Assembly: GCA_041753075.1 (NCBI GenBank)
Contig: JBGSVE010000058.1
Span: forward strand, 8,489 to 72,488
Length of the DNA stretch: 64,000 nucleotides
Reading direction: 5' to 3'
From: UBA6163 sp041753075
GTDB lineage: Bacteria > Planctomycetota > Planctomycetia > Pirellulales > Pirellulaceae
In this document: positions 34,273-42,190 of the stretch, piece after piece
Layout of the letters: every line of letters starts with the position of its first letter
Position numbering within the stretch: position 1 is the stretch's first letter
Position numbers and translations under genes: made by a program
Notes under the pieces: generated by a model
Seen by the model: only the letters and a program-made list of their open reading frames with translations
Told to the model about the DNA's origin: nothing
The model's database searches: none

Positions 34273-36344
34273 TGCTTGCGTTTTGACAAGATCTGCTTGA
34301 GTCGTTCGGCTTCGTCGGCGGAGATCGCACCATCATGGTTTATATCAAGGCGCAGCAATTGCGTTTTCAATTGCGCGGGCAACTCGTCGCCGGTCAGTTT
34401 GCCATCGTGGTCTTTATCGAGATTGCGAAAGTAGGCTTCGACATTCTTTCCCGATCCGAGATTGCGCAATGCTTCGATCGCCGGTGCACTGGCAAACCGC
34501 CCGAGCTTGCCGTCTTTCATGTGGTATTCGACGTAGCCGATCATCATTTCGTCATACGTTTGCTGGCCCCATGGCACGGTGCGCGAGGGATCGGGATTCG
34601 CCGGATTATTCTTGCTGTTGTCGTACCAGGCGGTGGCCGTGATTTTCGTGCCCGCAGGCAGCTCCAGCGGCTCAGCCAATCGATACGACAATTGCCAATT
34701 GAAATCATAACGCGGGATTTCAAGCAGGTTTAATGACTTGCCGTCGGGCAACATGGCGTCGTACTGAAACGCCTTGCCGCGCAGGTGCATGTGTGGGAAG
34801 AACGCCAGTACCGTCGCGTCACGCGGCAACGTAACCGACGCTGTCACTTGATGGTTTTCAGCATGCGGAGGTATCGACAATCGCGGTTGGGCAATACCGG
34901 CGACGCTCACCAGTCGCTCAGGTGCATCCTCTGTAAACTGGAATCCAATCTTGGTTTGATCCGTGGTCGCGGTCCCGTTGGGCGTGTAATGAAGTTGAAA
35001 CTTCAATCGCGATCCGGCGGGGATCAGCTTGCCGAAACCGTCATTAAAGACCAATGCATCGTAGCCCGGCGCGTAGGCCGCGAAAAAACCGTCGGCTTCG
35101 TCATCACCGGCGCGCCGATCACGCCCCGAGTCGCTGTCTTTTGCCGGGGGCAATACGAACACCAAACAATGGTGAACCACGTCGCGCGCCGTCGGTGTGA
35201 CCTCGACGGCCTTGATGTAACGATCTGCGGTGAAGCCGGTTTCGATCGTGACGTTCTGGTAGGCCATGGTGCCGCTGGCCTTGACCGCGATCGGTTTTGG
35301 CAACTGTAGCACCAAGTCGGGCTCGCCGATTTGCCAACCTTCAACAAACTTCGTTGCCACGGGAGCATCCTTGGGATCACCCTCCCGCTTGTCGCCGTCA
35401 AGCCAATGCAGCAGCGCCGTGCGATCCAGTTCGCTGAGCGACGTGTCATTGATAAAGTCGCTCGCATGGCCATCCGCTGGCTTGGCCGCAAACCACGGCG
35501 GCATGATCCGGTTGTCGATCACTCGGCGAATGGCACCGCTTTGGGAAACGAGATCGTCATATTGTTCGAGTGCAAAGGGCGCGACGCCGCCTTCACGATG
35601 GCACTTTACGCAGTGGGCTTGGACGATGCGCGAGATTCGGTTGTGATAGGTCTCGTCGCTCTTGGCCAAGTCAGTCGCGCTCGATGAGCGAAGATCCAAT
35701 GGACAACCGGCCGCTTCGGTCGCTCCGACTAGGGGTCCCTTCCCATCAAGCACGGTCTCGATGGCATCGATTAAATAGTTGCTGCGTGGTGCATCAATGG
35801 TGTAGCCAAAACCATACTGGTCATCGACTGCCCCGCGGTAAACCAGCGTCCGTTTCGCATCCAGCACAAAAACATCCGTGGTATGGGTGGCTCCGAGTGC
35901 CTTGGCGATTTTGTTTTCTTGATCGCGAACGTAAGGTCCCTCAAGATGGTTCGACGAGATCGCCGCGCGGATTGATTCGACCGAATCACTTGCCGTTGGA
36001 TTGACATAAAGAAACGCCACGTTTCGGCTGCTGAACTGGTCTTCGATCGCGGCCAACGTCGGCGTGTATTTCTTGCAAATCGGGCAGCTCGTGTTGGTGA
36101 ATGCAATCACGACCGCCGAATGATTTCTGTAATCGCTCAGTTTCATCGATTGGCCGTCGATGTCGCTGAGTGAGAGTTCCGCAATCATTTGACCGACGCC
36201 GTGCTGGCCCGGAACAATCCGCATAGGACCTTGGCGAAGCGATGCCAGACCTGATTCGGCGGTGGCGATTATCGGCACGGTAACGACGAACAAGCACGCA
36301 ACCGCGAATAAATTCATTCGATTTTTTCCCGTCGTTTTCATCAA
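34269..36344 (-). CDS. Redoxin / cytochrome c / copper type II monooxygenase / EF-hand fusion protein
   Basis: 691 residues, exported. In order: signal peptide; thioredoxin-like domain with CPIC (87-90); a c-type haem site AHCVKCH (about 245); DUF-like link; a copper type II ascorbate-dependent monooxygenase region with VVHHCLVF and PHMHLRGKAF, the CuH and CuM histidine motifs; and C-terminal EF-hands DKDHDGKLTGDEL and DINHDGAISADEA. The copper domain resembles peptidylglycine and dopamine monooxygenases. A self-contained redox enzyme is likely, with electron entry via haem or thiols; substrate unknown. Confidence 0.9.
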   Translation of the reverse strand: MMKTTGKNRMNLFAVACLFVVTVPIIATAESGLASLRQGPMRIVPGQHGVGQMIAELSLSDIDGQSMKLSDYRNHSAVVIAFTNTSCPICKKYTPTLAAIEDQFSSRNVAFLYVNPTASDSVESIRAAISSNHLEGPYVRDQENKIAKALGATHTTDVFVLDAKRTLVYRGAVDDQYGFGYTIDAPRSNYLIDAIETVLDGKGPLVGATEAAGCPLDLRSSSATDLAKSDETYHNRISRIVQAHCVKCHREGGVAPFALEQYDDLVSQSGAIRRVIDNRIMPPWFAAKPADGHASDFINDTSLSELDRTALLHWLDGDKREGDPKDAPVATKFVEGWQIGEPDLVLQLPKPIAVKASGTMAYQNVTIETGFTADRYIKAVEVTPTARDVVHHCLVFVLPPAKDSDSGRDRRAGDDEADGFFAAYAPGYDALVFNDGFGKLIPAGSRLKFQLHYTPNGTATTDQTKIGFQFTEDAPERLVSVAGIAQPRLSIPPHAENHQVTASVTLPRDATVLAFFPHMHLRGKAFQYDAMLPDGKSLNLLEIPRYDFNWQLSYRLAEPLELPAGTKITATAWYDNSKNNPANPDPSRTVPWGQQTYDEMMIGYVEYHMKDGKLGRFASAPAIEALRNLGSGKNVEAYFRNLDKDHDGKLTGDELPAQLKTQLLRLDINHDGAISADEAERLKQILSKRKQ

Positions 36345-36391
36345 TCGATTCCCTTAAAAACATGTTTCAAAAAGGGGTGCCTGTGAATTGT

Positions 36392-37015
36392 TTAATCAAC
36401 GATTTGTGTTTCGACGATCGGCATTGGCGGGTCTTCGGGTGCCCGCTTGCGGAGTTTTCGCTGCAAACTGCGACGATGAATACCTAGTCGTCTGGCCGCT
36501 TCGCTGATGTTGCCACCACAATCGGCCAGCACGCGGTGGATGTGTTCCCATTCGGTTCGCGCCAATGATGGAGCCGGAAACTCGACGACCGAATGTAGCG
36601 TGCTAGGCGCGTCGCCGCGAATGAATTGGCAAAGTATGTCGTCGGCGTCGGCCGGCTTGCTGAGAAAATTAACCGCTCCCATTCGCACCGCGTCGATCGA
36701 CGCCGGGATACTGCCAAAACCGCTGAGCATAATGATTCGCGTTTCGGGGCGGATCTGCAGCAATCTGCCAAGCAACTCCAAGCCGCTGCGCCCGGGCATT
36801 CGCAGGTCCAGTACCGCCAACTCGGTCGGGCGGCGCGAAAAGACATCGACTGCCTCGTCAAAGTTTGCCGCCGTCTCAACGCGAAACCCACGTTGCTCGA
36901 ACGCGATGGATAATCGATCGCGCAGGATCGACGTATCGTCGACGACCAAAATGCTCTCGGCACCCACCGCATGACAATCGTAGACCACCGAATTTCCCTG
37001 GCTTGCACTATTCAT
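36392..37015 (-). CDS. regA: RegA/PrrA-type response regulator
   Basis: 207 residues. Receiver with acidic pair VVDD, phospho-Asp in LAVLDLRMPG (D70), Thr/Ser in MLSGFGS and Lys in LSKPAD. The C-terminus is a Fis-like HTH, NISEAARRLGIHRRSLQRKL, close to the RegA/PrrA/ActR DNA-binding domain as I recall it. It lies 39 bp behind the RegB-like kinase and 48 bp ahead of the copper/cytochrome fusion gene, which is a likely target. Confidence 0.88.
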   Translation of the reverse strand: MNSASQGNSVVYDCHAVGAESILVVDDTSILRDRLSIAFEQRGFRVETAANFDEAVDVFSRRPTELAVLDLRMPGRSGLELLGRLLQIRPETRIIMLSGFGSIPASIDAVRMGAVNFLSKPADADDILCQFIRGDAPSTLHSVVEFPAPSLARTEWEHIHRVLADCGGNISEAARRLGIHRRSLQRKLRKRAPEDPPMPIVETQIVD

Positions 37016-37054
37016 ATCGCAGTTCCCTTAAACACAATTCAAATGATCTTCTAT

Positions 37055-38392
37055 TCAAACCGGATCGCCGGTCAATTGACAGGGCAAAATGACGATTGCC
37101 GCCGTGCCGACCCCCGGTGTGCTTTGAAAATCGAGTCTACCACCGAGTCGCGACACCACGCTGCGAGTCAGAAACAACCCCAACCCCATGCCGCGCCCCG
37201 GTTCCTTGGTGGTAAAGAATGGCTCACCGGCACGTCCCAGTTCATCGCTGGTCATACCGCGACCGGCATCTTGTATGCGAACTTCGAGCGACCGATCCGC
37301 CAAACGCGTATCGATCATGACGCGGCCCGACGCACCGCTGGCATCTAGTCCATTGTGAATCAAATTCCGGATCGCTTGGGCGACCGCTTCCTGTGGCAAC
37401 CACAGCGGTTGCAACTCGACATGGTCGGGCCCATCGGTCACGTCAACTCGCTCGGGATCGCGCACGCCTTCGAGCGCACAATCGATCAATTCGCCAACCG
37501 TTGTATGGTGCCAATGATCGATCATCGAATCGCCCGCCGCACCACGCATGCGGCGAAGAATTTGCTTGCACATTTCGAGTTGGTGATCGATCAATCGCAA
37601 GTCTTCACGCACCGAGTCGGGCGTCTCGCATTCTTTCAAATGGCGATCGAGCTCGCGCGCGATCACATCAATCGTTGACAGCGGTGTGGCCAATTCATGC
37701 GCCGCACCGGCGGCCAGCGTCGTCAGACCTTCAAGCCGCAGTGCCTGGGCGTGACGGGCCTGCGTTTCGCGCAGCTCGCGCTCGCTACGAGTCAACTCGG
37801 CGGCGGTCCGCGTCACAAAGTGCGTCACCACAATGCTGCAGGTTAAATACGCGACGAAACGCACAAACGAATACAACGACAAGCCAGCACGCTCGCCGAC
37901 CTTGCCAAGTCCTTCCAACGGTAACGACTCCAGAATCAACAACCCACAGCCCACAATCGCCATCGCCGTCAAAACCCACGCCCAGCGCGGTCTCAGGATC
38001 ACGCCGCCGACGGCTAAGTTGACGAAGTAAAATAGACTGAATGGATTGTTGATACCGCCACTGAGAAACAGCATCGCCGTGAGCGTCACAATGTCGACCA
38101 TCATCAGCGTGGTCGCGATCTTATCGGCTTGAGCGATCTTAGCGTGATCGGATTCGGCGGGCTGACGCGAGCGAGACGAACGCAGCAGCCAGATTCCGTA
38201 AGCACCGTTGGTAATTGCCGTAACGGATATTAACCCCAGCAGCGGGACGTAGGGCAAATCGATGTTCGCGCCGTATTCCGCAACCGCAACGGTGACCAGT
38301 TGGCCAAAAACGGCGAACCAGCGAAGTCGCAATAACCAAGCGCTGGTGCCAAGGTGGGCGGGAGCAATGAAGGGCAGCGAATAGGGGTTCAT
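37055..38392 (-). CDS. regB: RegB/PrrB-like redox-sensing histidine kinase
   Basis: 445 residues. About six membrane helices in residues 15-195. The loop motif GGINNPF (112-118) matches the GGxxNPF heptapeptide that binds quinone in RegB. H-box AAGAAHELATPLSTI (His 232), N-box NLIHNGLDAS, G-boxes QDAGRGMT and GRGMGLGLFL. A Cys in LEMCKQIL (275), 43 residues after the His, is a candidate for the redox-active Cys known in RegB. Predicted to phosphorylate the adjacent regulator according to respiratory state. Confidence 0.9.
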   Translation of the reverse strand: MNPYSLPFIAPAHLGTSAWLLRLRWFAVFGQLVTVAVAEYGANIDLPYVPLLGLISVTAITNGAYGIWLLRSSRSRQPAESDHAKIAQADKIATTLMMVDIVTLTAMLFLSGGINNPFSLFYFVNLAVGGVILRPRWAWVLTAMAIVGCGLLILESLPLEGLGKVGERAGLSLYSFVRFVAYLTCSIVVTHFVTRTAAELTRSERELRETQARHAQALRLEGLTTLAAGAAHELATPLSTIDVIARELDRHLKECETPDSVREDLRLIDHQLEMCKQILRRMRGAAGDSMIDHWHHTTVGELIDCALEGVRDPERVDVTDGPDHVELQPLWLPQEAVAQAIRNLIHNGLDASGASGRVMIDTRLADRSLEVRIQDAGRGMTSDELGRAGEPFFTTKEPGRGMGLGLFLTRSVVSRLGGRLDFQSTPGVGTAAIVILPCQLTGDPV

Positions 38393-38401
38393 CCACGCAT
38401 T

Positions 38402-39136
38402 CTATCGTTGGCCGCGTTTGGCAAGCTCATCTCGCAACTCGGCGGCAAGTTCGTACCGTTCCTGGGCCACCGCATCGTGCAGTCGCTCCATCAACGTTTG
38501 GCCAACTTCGTATTCATTGCGCAGGCTTTCCCGCAACTCCACCAACCGTACCACCAACTCATCTTCGTCAAAGTGCTCGTCGGCTTCATGCTTAATAAAA
38601 AACTGTCGAATCGTCTCCAGGCCTTCGTTGATCGCTTGGACCGCTTCCTCGGCACCGCTATCGTCCAATTGTGCGAGGGCCTCAGCCTGCGTGCGATGGA
38701 ACAAGACAAACGGACGGTACTGCTCATGCGATCCAGTCCATTCTTCGTCATCGCACATCACATCGGACACGTCCATCAATCGCAACGTGTGATCGGCGTC
38801 CATGACGGCACGTTGGTAATATTGCAACCGCAACCAGCAGATCCGGCGATGGTAGAATTGCATGAATTCGCGATCGACCTCGCCGCATTCGCCCTCATCA
38901 AGCTTTCGCTCCGGTTCGGTCAAACGCAGCGTTTGCAGGTAGTCGAGATAGGTCTCGCAGCCGTTGGGTTGGGCCCCGTCGGGTCGGCCAGTCGTTTCCA
39001 TTTGCAAGATCCCCATGTCCACTCGCATCTGGATGATGTCGCGCCCATCGCGCCCTTTCACCAAGCGAGAATTCAACGTGTTGGGATCAAAAACCCACTG
39101 GGACAGCAAGTGGTCAAGATGCTGGGGTCGCTTCAT
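38402..39136 (-). CDS. UVR-motif protein (UvrB/UvrC interaction motif)
   Basis: 244 residues, soluble. The C-terminus LHDAVAQERYELAAELRDEL is a UVR motif as found in UvrB, UvrC, McsA and ClpC-type proteins. The middle is acidic and helical (QYYQRAVMDADHTLRLMDVS). No zinc fingers like those of McsA are visible. It ends 9 bp before the RegB-like start, so it shares the transcript. Role unknown; perhaps an adaptor for repair or proteolysis. Confidence 0.82.
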   Translation of the reverse strand: MKRPQHLDHLLSQWVFDPNTLNSRLVKGRDGRDIIQMRVDMGILQMETTGRPDGAQPNGCETYLDYLQTLRLTEPERKLDEGECGEVDREFMQFYHRRICWLRLQYYQRAVMDADHTLRLMDVSDVMCDDEEWTGSHEQYRPFVLFHRTQAEALAQLDDSGAEEAVQAINEGLETIRQFFIKHEADEHFDEDELVVRLVELRESLRNEYEVGQTLMERLHDAVAQERYELAAELRDELAKRGQR

Positions 39137-39242
39137 GGCTCAGTAAAATGAATTTGCGAAATAGCGGTAGTCATTGGTCAGTCAAACGTCGAACTCGCAC
39201 AGTATAACCGGCGAATCCAGGACGAGAAGCTTTCCCACCCTG

Positions 39243-39668
39243 TCAATCAGCCGACGGATCACGACGGGAATCTTTTTTTTGTGCCAGCTTGCGTTTGTCG
39301 TCGACGCGGCGTCGTTGGCTGGCCTTGGACGGAGCCGTCTTTTTACGGATTGTCGGTGGAGTGGCACATGTCAATAGCATTTCGACCAACCGTGCGCGAC
39401 AATCACCGAGATTGCGTGGTTGGTCACGATAGCGATCACTATGAATGACCAGCTCCCCTTCACGGTTGATACGGTTACTCAATTGCGCACAAAGACGGTT
39501 CTTCCAGCCTGGGGGCAGCAGCGGTTGCTCGCTCACCTGCCAACGAAGCGTTACCCTACTGTTGACCTTGTTAACGTTTTGGCCGCCCGGTCCACTGCTG
39601 CGCGAGAAGCTCGTTTGCAATTGTGACTCCGGGATCGTCAATCGATTGTTGACAAACAGGTCTTCCAT
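39243..39668 (-). CDS. arfB: Alternative ribosome-rescue factor ArfB (YaeJ-type peptidyl-tRNA hydrolase)
   Basis: 141 residues from the ATG at 39668, giving the family N-terminus MEDLFVNNRLTIPESQL. The catalytic SGPGGQNVNK carries the GGQ motif. The basic tail (KKTAPSKASQRRRVDDKRK) is the segment that enters the empty mRNA channel of stalled ribosomes. The open frame continues 12 codons upstream into the divergent gene but that part is not family-like. Only 24 bp separate it from the divergent propeller gene. Confidence 0.93.
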   Translation of the reverse strand: MEDLFVNNRLTIPESQLQTSFSRSSGPGGQNVNKVNSRVTLRWQVSEQPLLPPGWKNRLCAQLSNRINREGELVIHSDRYRDQPRNLGDCRARLVEMLLTCATPPTIRKKTAPSKASQRRRVDDKRKLAQKKDSRRDPSAD

Positions 39669-39692
39669 CGTGCAGCACCAAGTGGACGAAAA

Positions 39693-41081
39693 ATGAAACG
39701 CCAACCATTTTCTCAGCCGATCATAACCGGATACGTTGTTCTGGGTATTGTCCTTGCGGTCTCGCTTGATATGGCCGCTAACGAGCCATCACTCGGGTCG
39801 AGACATCGCGGCGAAGATTGGCCTCGATTTCTTGGCACATCGTTTGAAGGCAAGTCAAATGAAACAGGAATACGCACCGATTGGAGCGATAGCAAGCTTC
39901 CGGCGCTGTGGTCGATCGAAGTCGGCACCAGCTACGGCATCGGCAGCGTTGCCGCAGGTCGGTATTTTCAACACGAGCGCATCGGCAATGTCGAACGCCT
40001 GCGCGCCATCCACGCCGAGACTGGCGAAGCGCTGTGGTCCAGTGACCAGAGTGTCGATTACGCCGATATGTACGGCTACAACAACGGACCGCGCGGTACA
40101 CCGGCAATCGATGGTGACGACGTTTTCACGCTTGGCGTCGCGGGTCAATTGACTTGTACCAATGCGATCGACGGCCATGCTAAATGGACCGTCAATACGA
40201 ATGCAATGTTCGGGGTGGTCCAAAATTTCTTTGGCGTCGGCAGTTCGCCGCTCGTGGTGGGCGACAAGGTGATTGTGATGGTCGGTGGCAGTCCACCGGA
40301 AGACGCAAACATTGCCCCCGGACGACTCGACCGTGTTTCGGCCAACGGGTCAGCGTTGGTCGCGTTTGATCGTGGAAGCGGCAAAAAAATCTGGCAAGCC
40401 GGCAACGACCTCGCCAGCTACAGCAGTCCGCGAACGATGATGATCGATGGCACCGAAATCGTGATTGTGCTGGCCCGTGAAGGGCTGGTCGCCGTTGACC
40501 CCAATGACGGTACCACGCTTTGGAATTATCCCCACCGCGCCGCGGTTTTGGAAAGTGTCAACGGCATGGTCCCTGTGGTCAGCGGCACTCGCGTCTTTAT
40601 CAGCGATTGTTACGAACTGGGTTCGGTACTGCTCGAAGTCGATCGCAATGGCTACAAGGAACTTTGGAAAGACCCCGACAATCGCCGCGAACAAAACTTT
40701 CGCGGCCACTGGGCGACGCCGATCTTAATCGACAATTGGCTTTACGGCTGCAGTGGCCGCAACGAGCCGGACAGCGATCTTCGCTGCATCAATCTGCTCA
40801 ACGGAAAACTCGCCTGGGCCGATCAACGTCGTTCGCGAGTCAGCATGATGTACGTTGACAATCACTTGATCGTGCTGGACGAGCAGGGATTGTTGCAGCT
40901 TATCCGCGTCAATTCGACAAAACTTGATGTCGTTACCGAGATCGATTTGCATGAACCGGGCGACAAACGTCCGCCACTGGGTTCGCCGTACTGGGCCGCG
41001 CCGATCCTCAGCCACGGATTGCTGTACGTTCGCGGCAGCGAGCGGGTGCTGTGCCTGGAGCTGATTCCTGATGATAAGTAA
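39693..41081 (+). CDS. PQQ-like beta-propeller protein, exported
   Basis: 462 residues. N-terminal signal/anchor (GYVVLGIVLAVSLDMAANE), then GEDWPRFLGTSFEGKSNE, the usual opening of planctomycete outer-membrane-assembly-like propeller proteins. Several propeller blades show A-x-D-G-x-x-x-W type repeats (HAETGEALWSSD, DPNDGTTLWNYP, NLLNGKLAWAD). No dehydrogenase catalytic residues are evident, so a binding or scaffold role is more likely than a true PQQ enzyme. The start is 24 bp from divergent arfB. Confidence 0.88.
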   Translation: MKRQPFSQPIITGYVVLGIVLAVSLDMAANEPSLGSRHRGEDWPRFLGTSFEGKSNETGIRTDWSDSKLPALWSIEVGTSYGIGSVAAGRYFQHERIGNVERLRAIHAETGEALWSSDQSVDYADMYGYNNGPRGTPAIDGDDVFTLGVAGQLTCTNAIDGHAKWTVNTNAMFGVVQNFFGVGSSPLVVGDKVIVMVGGSPPEDANIAPGRLDRVSANGSALVAFDRGSGKKIWQAGNDLASYSSPRTMMIDGTEIVIVLAREGLVAVDPNDGTTLWNYPHRAAVLESVNGMVPVVSGTRVFISDCYELGSVLLEVDRNGYKELWKDPDNRREQNFRGHWATPILIDNWLYGCSGRNEPDSDLRCINLLNGKLAWADQRRSRVSMMYVDNHLIVLDEQGLLQLIRVNSTKLDVVTEIDLHEPGDKRPPLGSPYWAAPILSHGLLYVRGSERVLCLELIPDDK

Positions 41082-41141
41082 GACTTGATCGCGGTATACT
41101 ATGGCCTCGCTAATTACTTACTCCTCGGTAACGGTACTCCC

Positions 41142-42188
41142 ATGACACCCCAATCCACGCGTCGCACTTGGCTTCGCTTTGTCACGGCCACCACCGCCGG
41201 ACTGGTTTCGACGTTGTCATCGCAACCGGCACAGGCGGCACGCGACGGCCGCTGGGACGAGGCGATCGAGAAGGGTCTTGCTTGGTTGCGTCGTAACCAA
41301 TCATCGCGCGGCCAGTGGAACACCCAGGTTTATCCCACGGCGATGGCGGCGCTGGCCGGAACGGCGCTGGTCGCCAGCGGCTCGACGACGACGCAAGGCC
41401 CCTATGCTCGACAAGTGGCCAGGGCCGCCGACTTCATCATCAGTAAAGGTCGCGACAACGGCTTGATCGGTGATCCACAAACCGATTCGCGTTACACTTA
41501 CGGCCACGGCTTTGCGATGTTGTTTTTGTCGCAAGTTCTCGGCGAAGAAGGCTTGATCGATCGCCGCCACGAGCTGGTCGATGTGCTGACCAAGGCGGTC
41601 GAGTTCAGTGGCAATGCGCAGACCGCCGCCGGTGGTTGGGGCTACGTTTCGGCGCGCGAAGGCAATGATTTCGATGAAGGCTCAACGACAATCACGCAGG
41701 TCCAAGGCCTGCGCGGTTGTCGCAATGCCGGCATTCCTGTTCCCGGCGAAGTGATCGACAAAGCAAAAGAATACATCTACGAATGCAAAAATCCCGACGG
41801 CGGAATCAGTTACAGCAGTCGCCAACGTGGCAGCAGTCGTCCGGCGATCACTGCGGCGGCGCTCTCGGCCCTTTACAACGCCGGTGATTATGACAGCGAA
41901 CACGTTCCCGAGATGTTGAAGTATTCCAAAGACAACCTGCACGACATCAGCGATGCCACGCGAGCTTTTGGACATTGGCATTACACCTATTTATACTACA
42001 GCCAAGTCGTGTACCGCCAAGGCGATGAATTGTGGGTGCCTTTCCGTGACAAACTTTATGAGCGGATCATCGCTGACCAACGTAACGAAGGTTATTGGGA
42101 AGGCCAGATTCACCCCGTTTATGTGACGGCGTGCAACTTGGTCATGTTGCAACTTGATCGTGGCTATTTGCCGATTTACCAACGTTAA
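41142..42188 (+). CDS. Prenyltransferase/squalene-oxidase-repeat protein, exported
   Basis: 348 residues from ATG 41142; a TTG at 41085 is in frame, but the later start gives a Tat-like leader (TRRTWLRFVTATTAGLV). The mature protein is made of alpha/alpha-toroid repeats: GLAWLRRNQSSRGQWN, AVEFSGNAQTAAGGWGY, AKEYIYECKNPDGGISY. The DxDD or zinc residues of true cyclases or prenyltransferases are not seen, so it is probably not a terpene cyclase. It precedes the DUF1549 gene by 2 bp. Confidence 0.88.
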   Translation: MTPQSTRRTWLRFVTATTAGLVSTLSSQPAQAARDGRWDEAIEKGLAWLRRNQSSRGQWNTQVYPTAMAALAGTALVASGSTTTQGPYARQVARAADFIISKGRDNGLIGDPQTDSRYTYGHGFAMLFLSQVLGEEGLIDRRHELVDVLTKAVEFSGNAQTAAGGWGYVSAREGNDFDEGSTTITQVQGLRGCRNAGIPVPGEVIDKAKEYIYECKNPDGGISYSSRQRGSSRPAITAAALSALYNAGDYDSEHVPEMLKYSKDNLHDISDATRAFGHWHYTYLYYSQVVYRQGDELWVPFRDKLYERIIADQRNEGYWEGQIHPVYVTACNLVMLQLDRGYLPIYQR

Positions 42189-42190
42189 GA

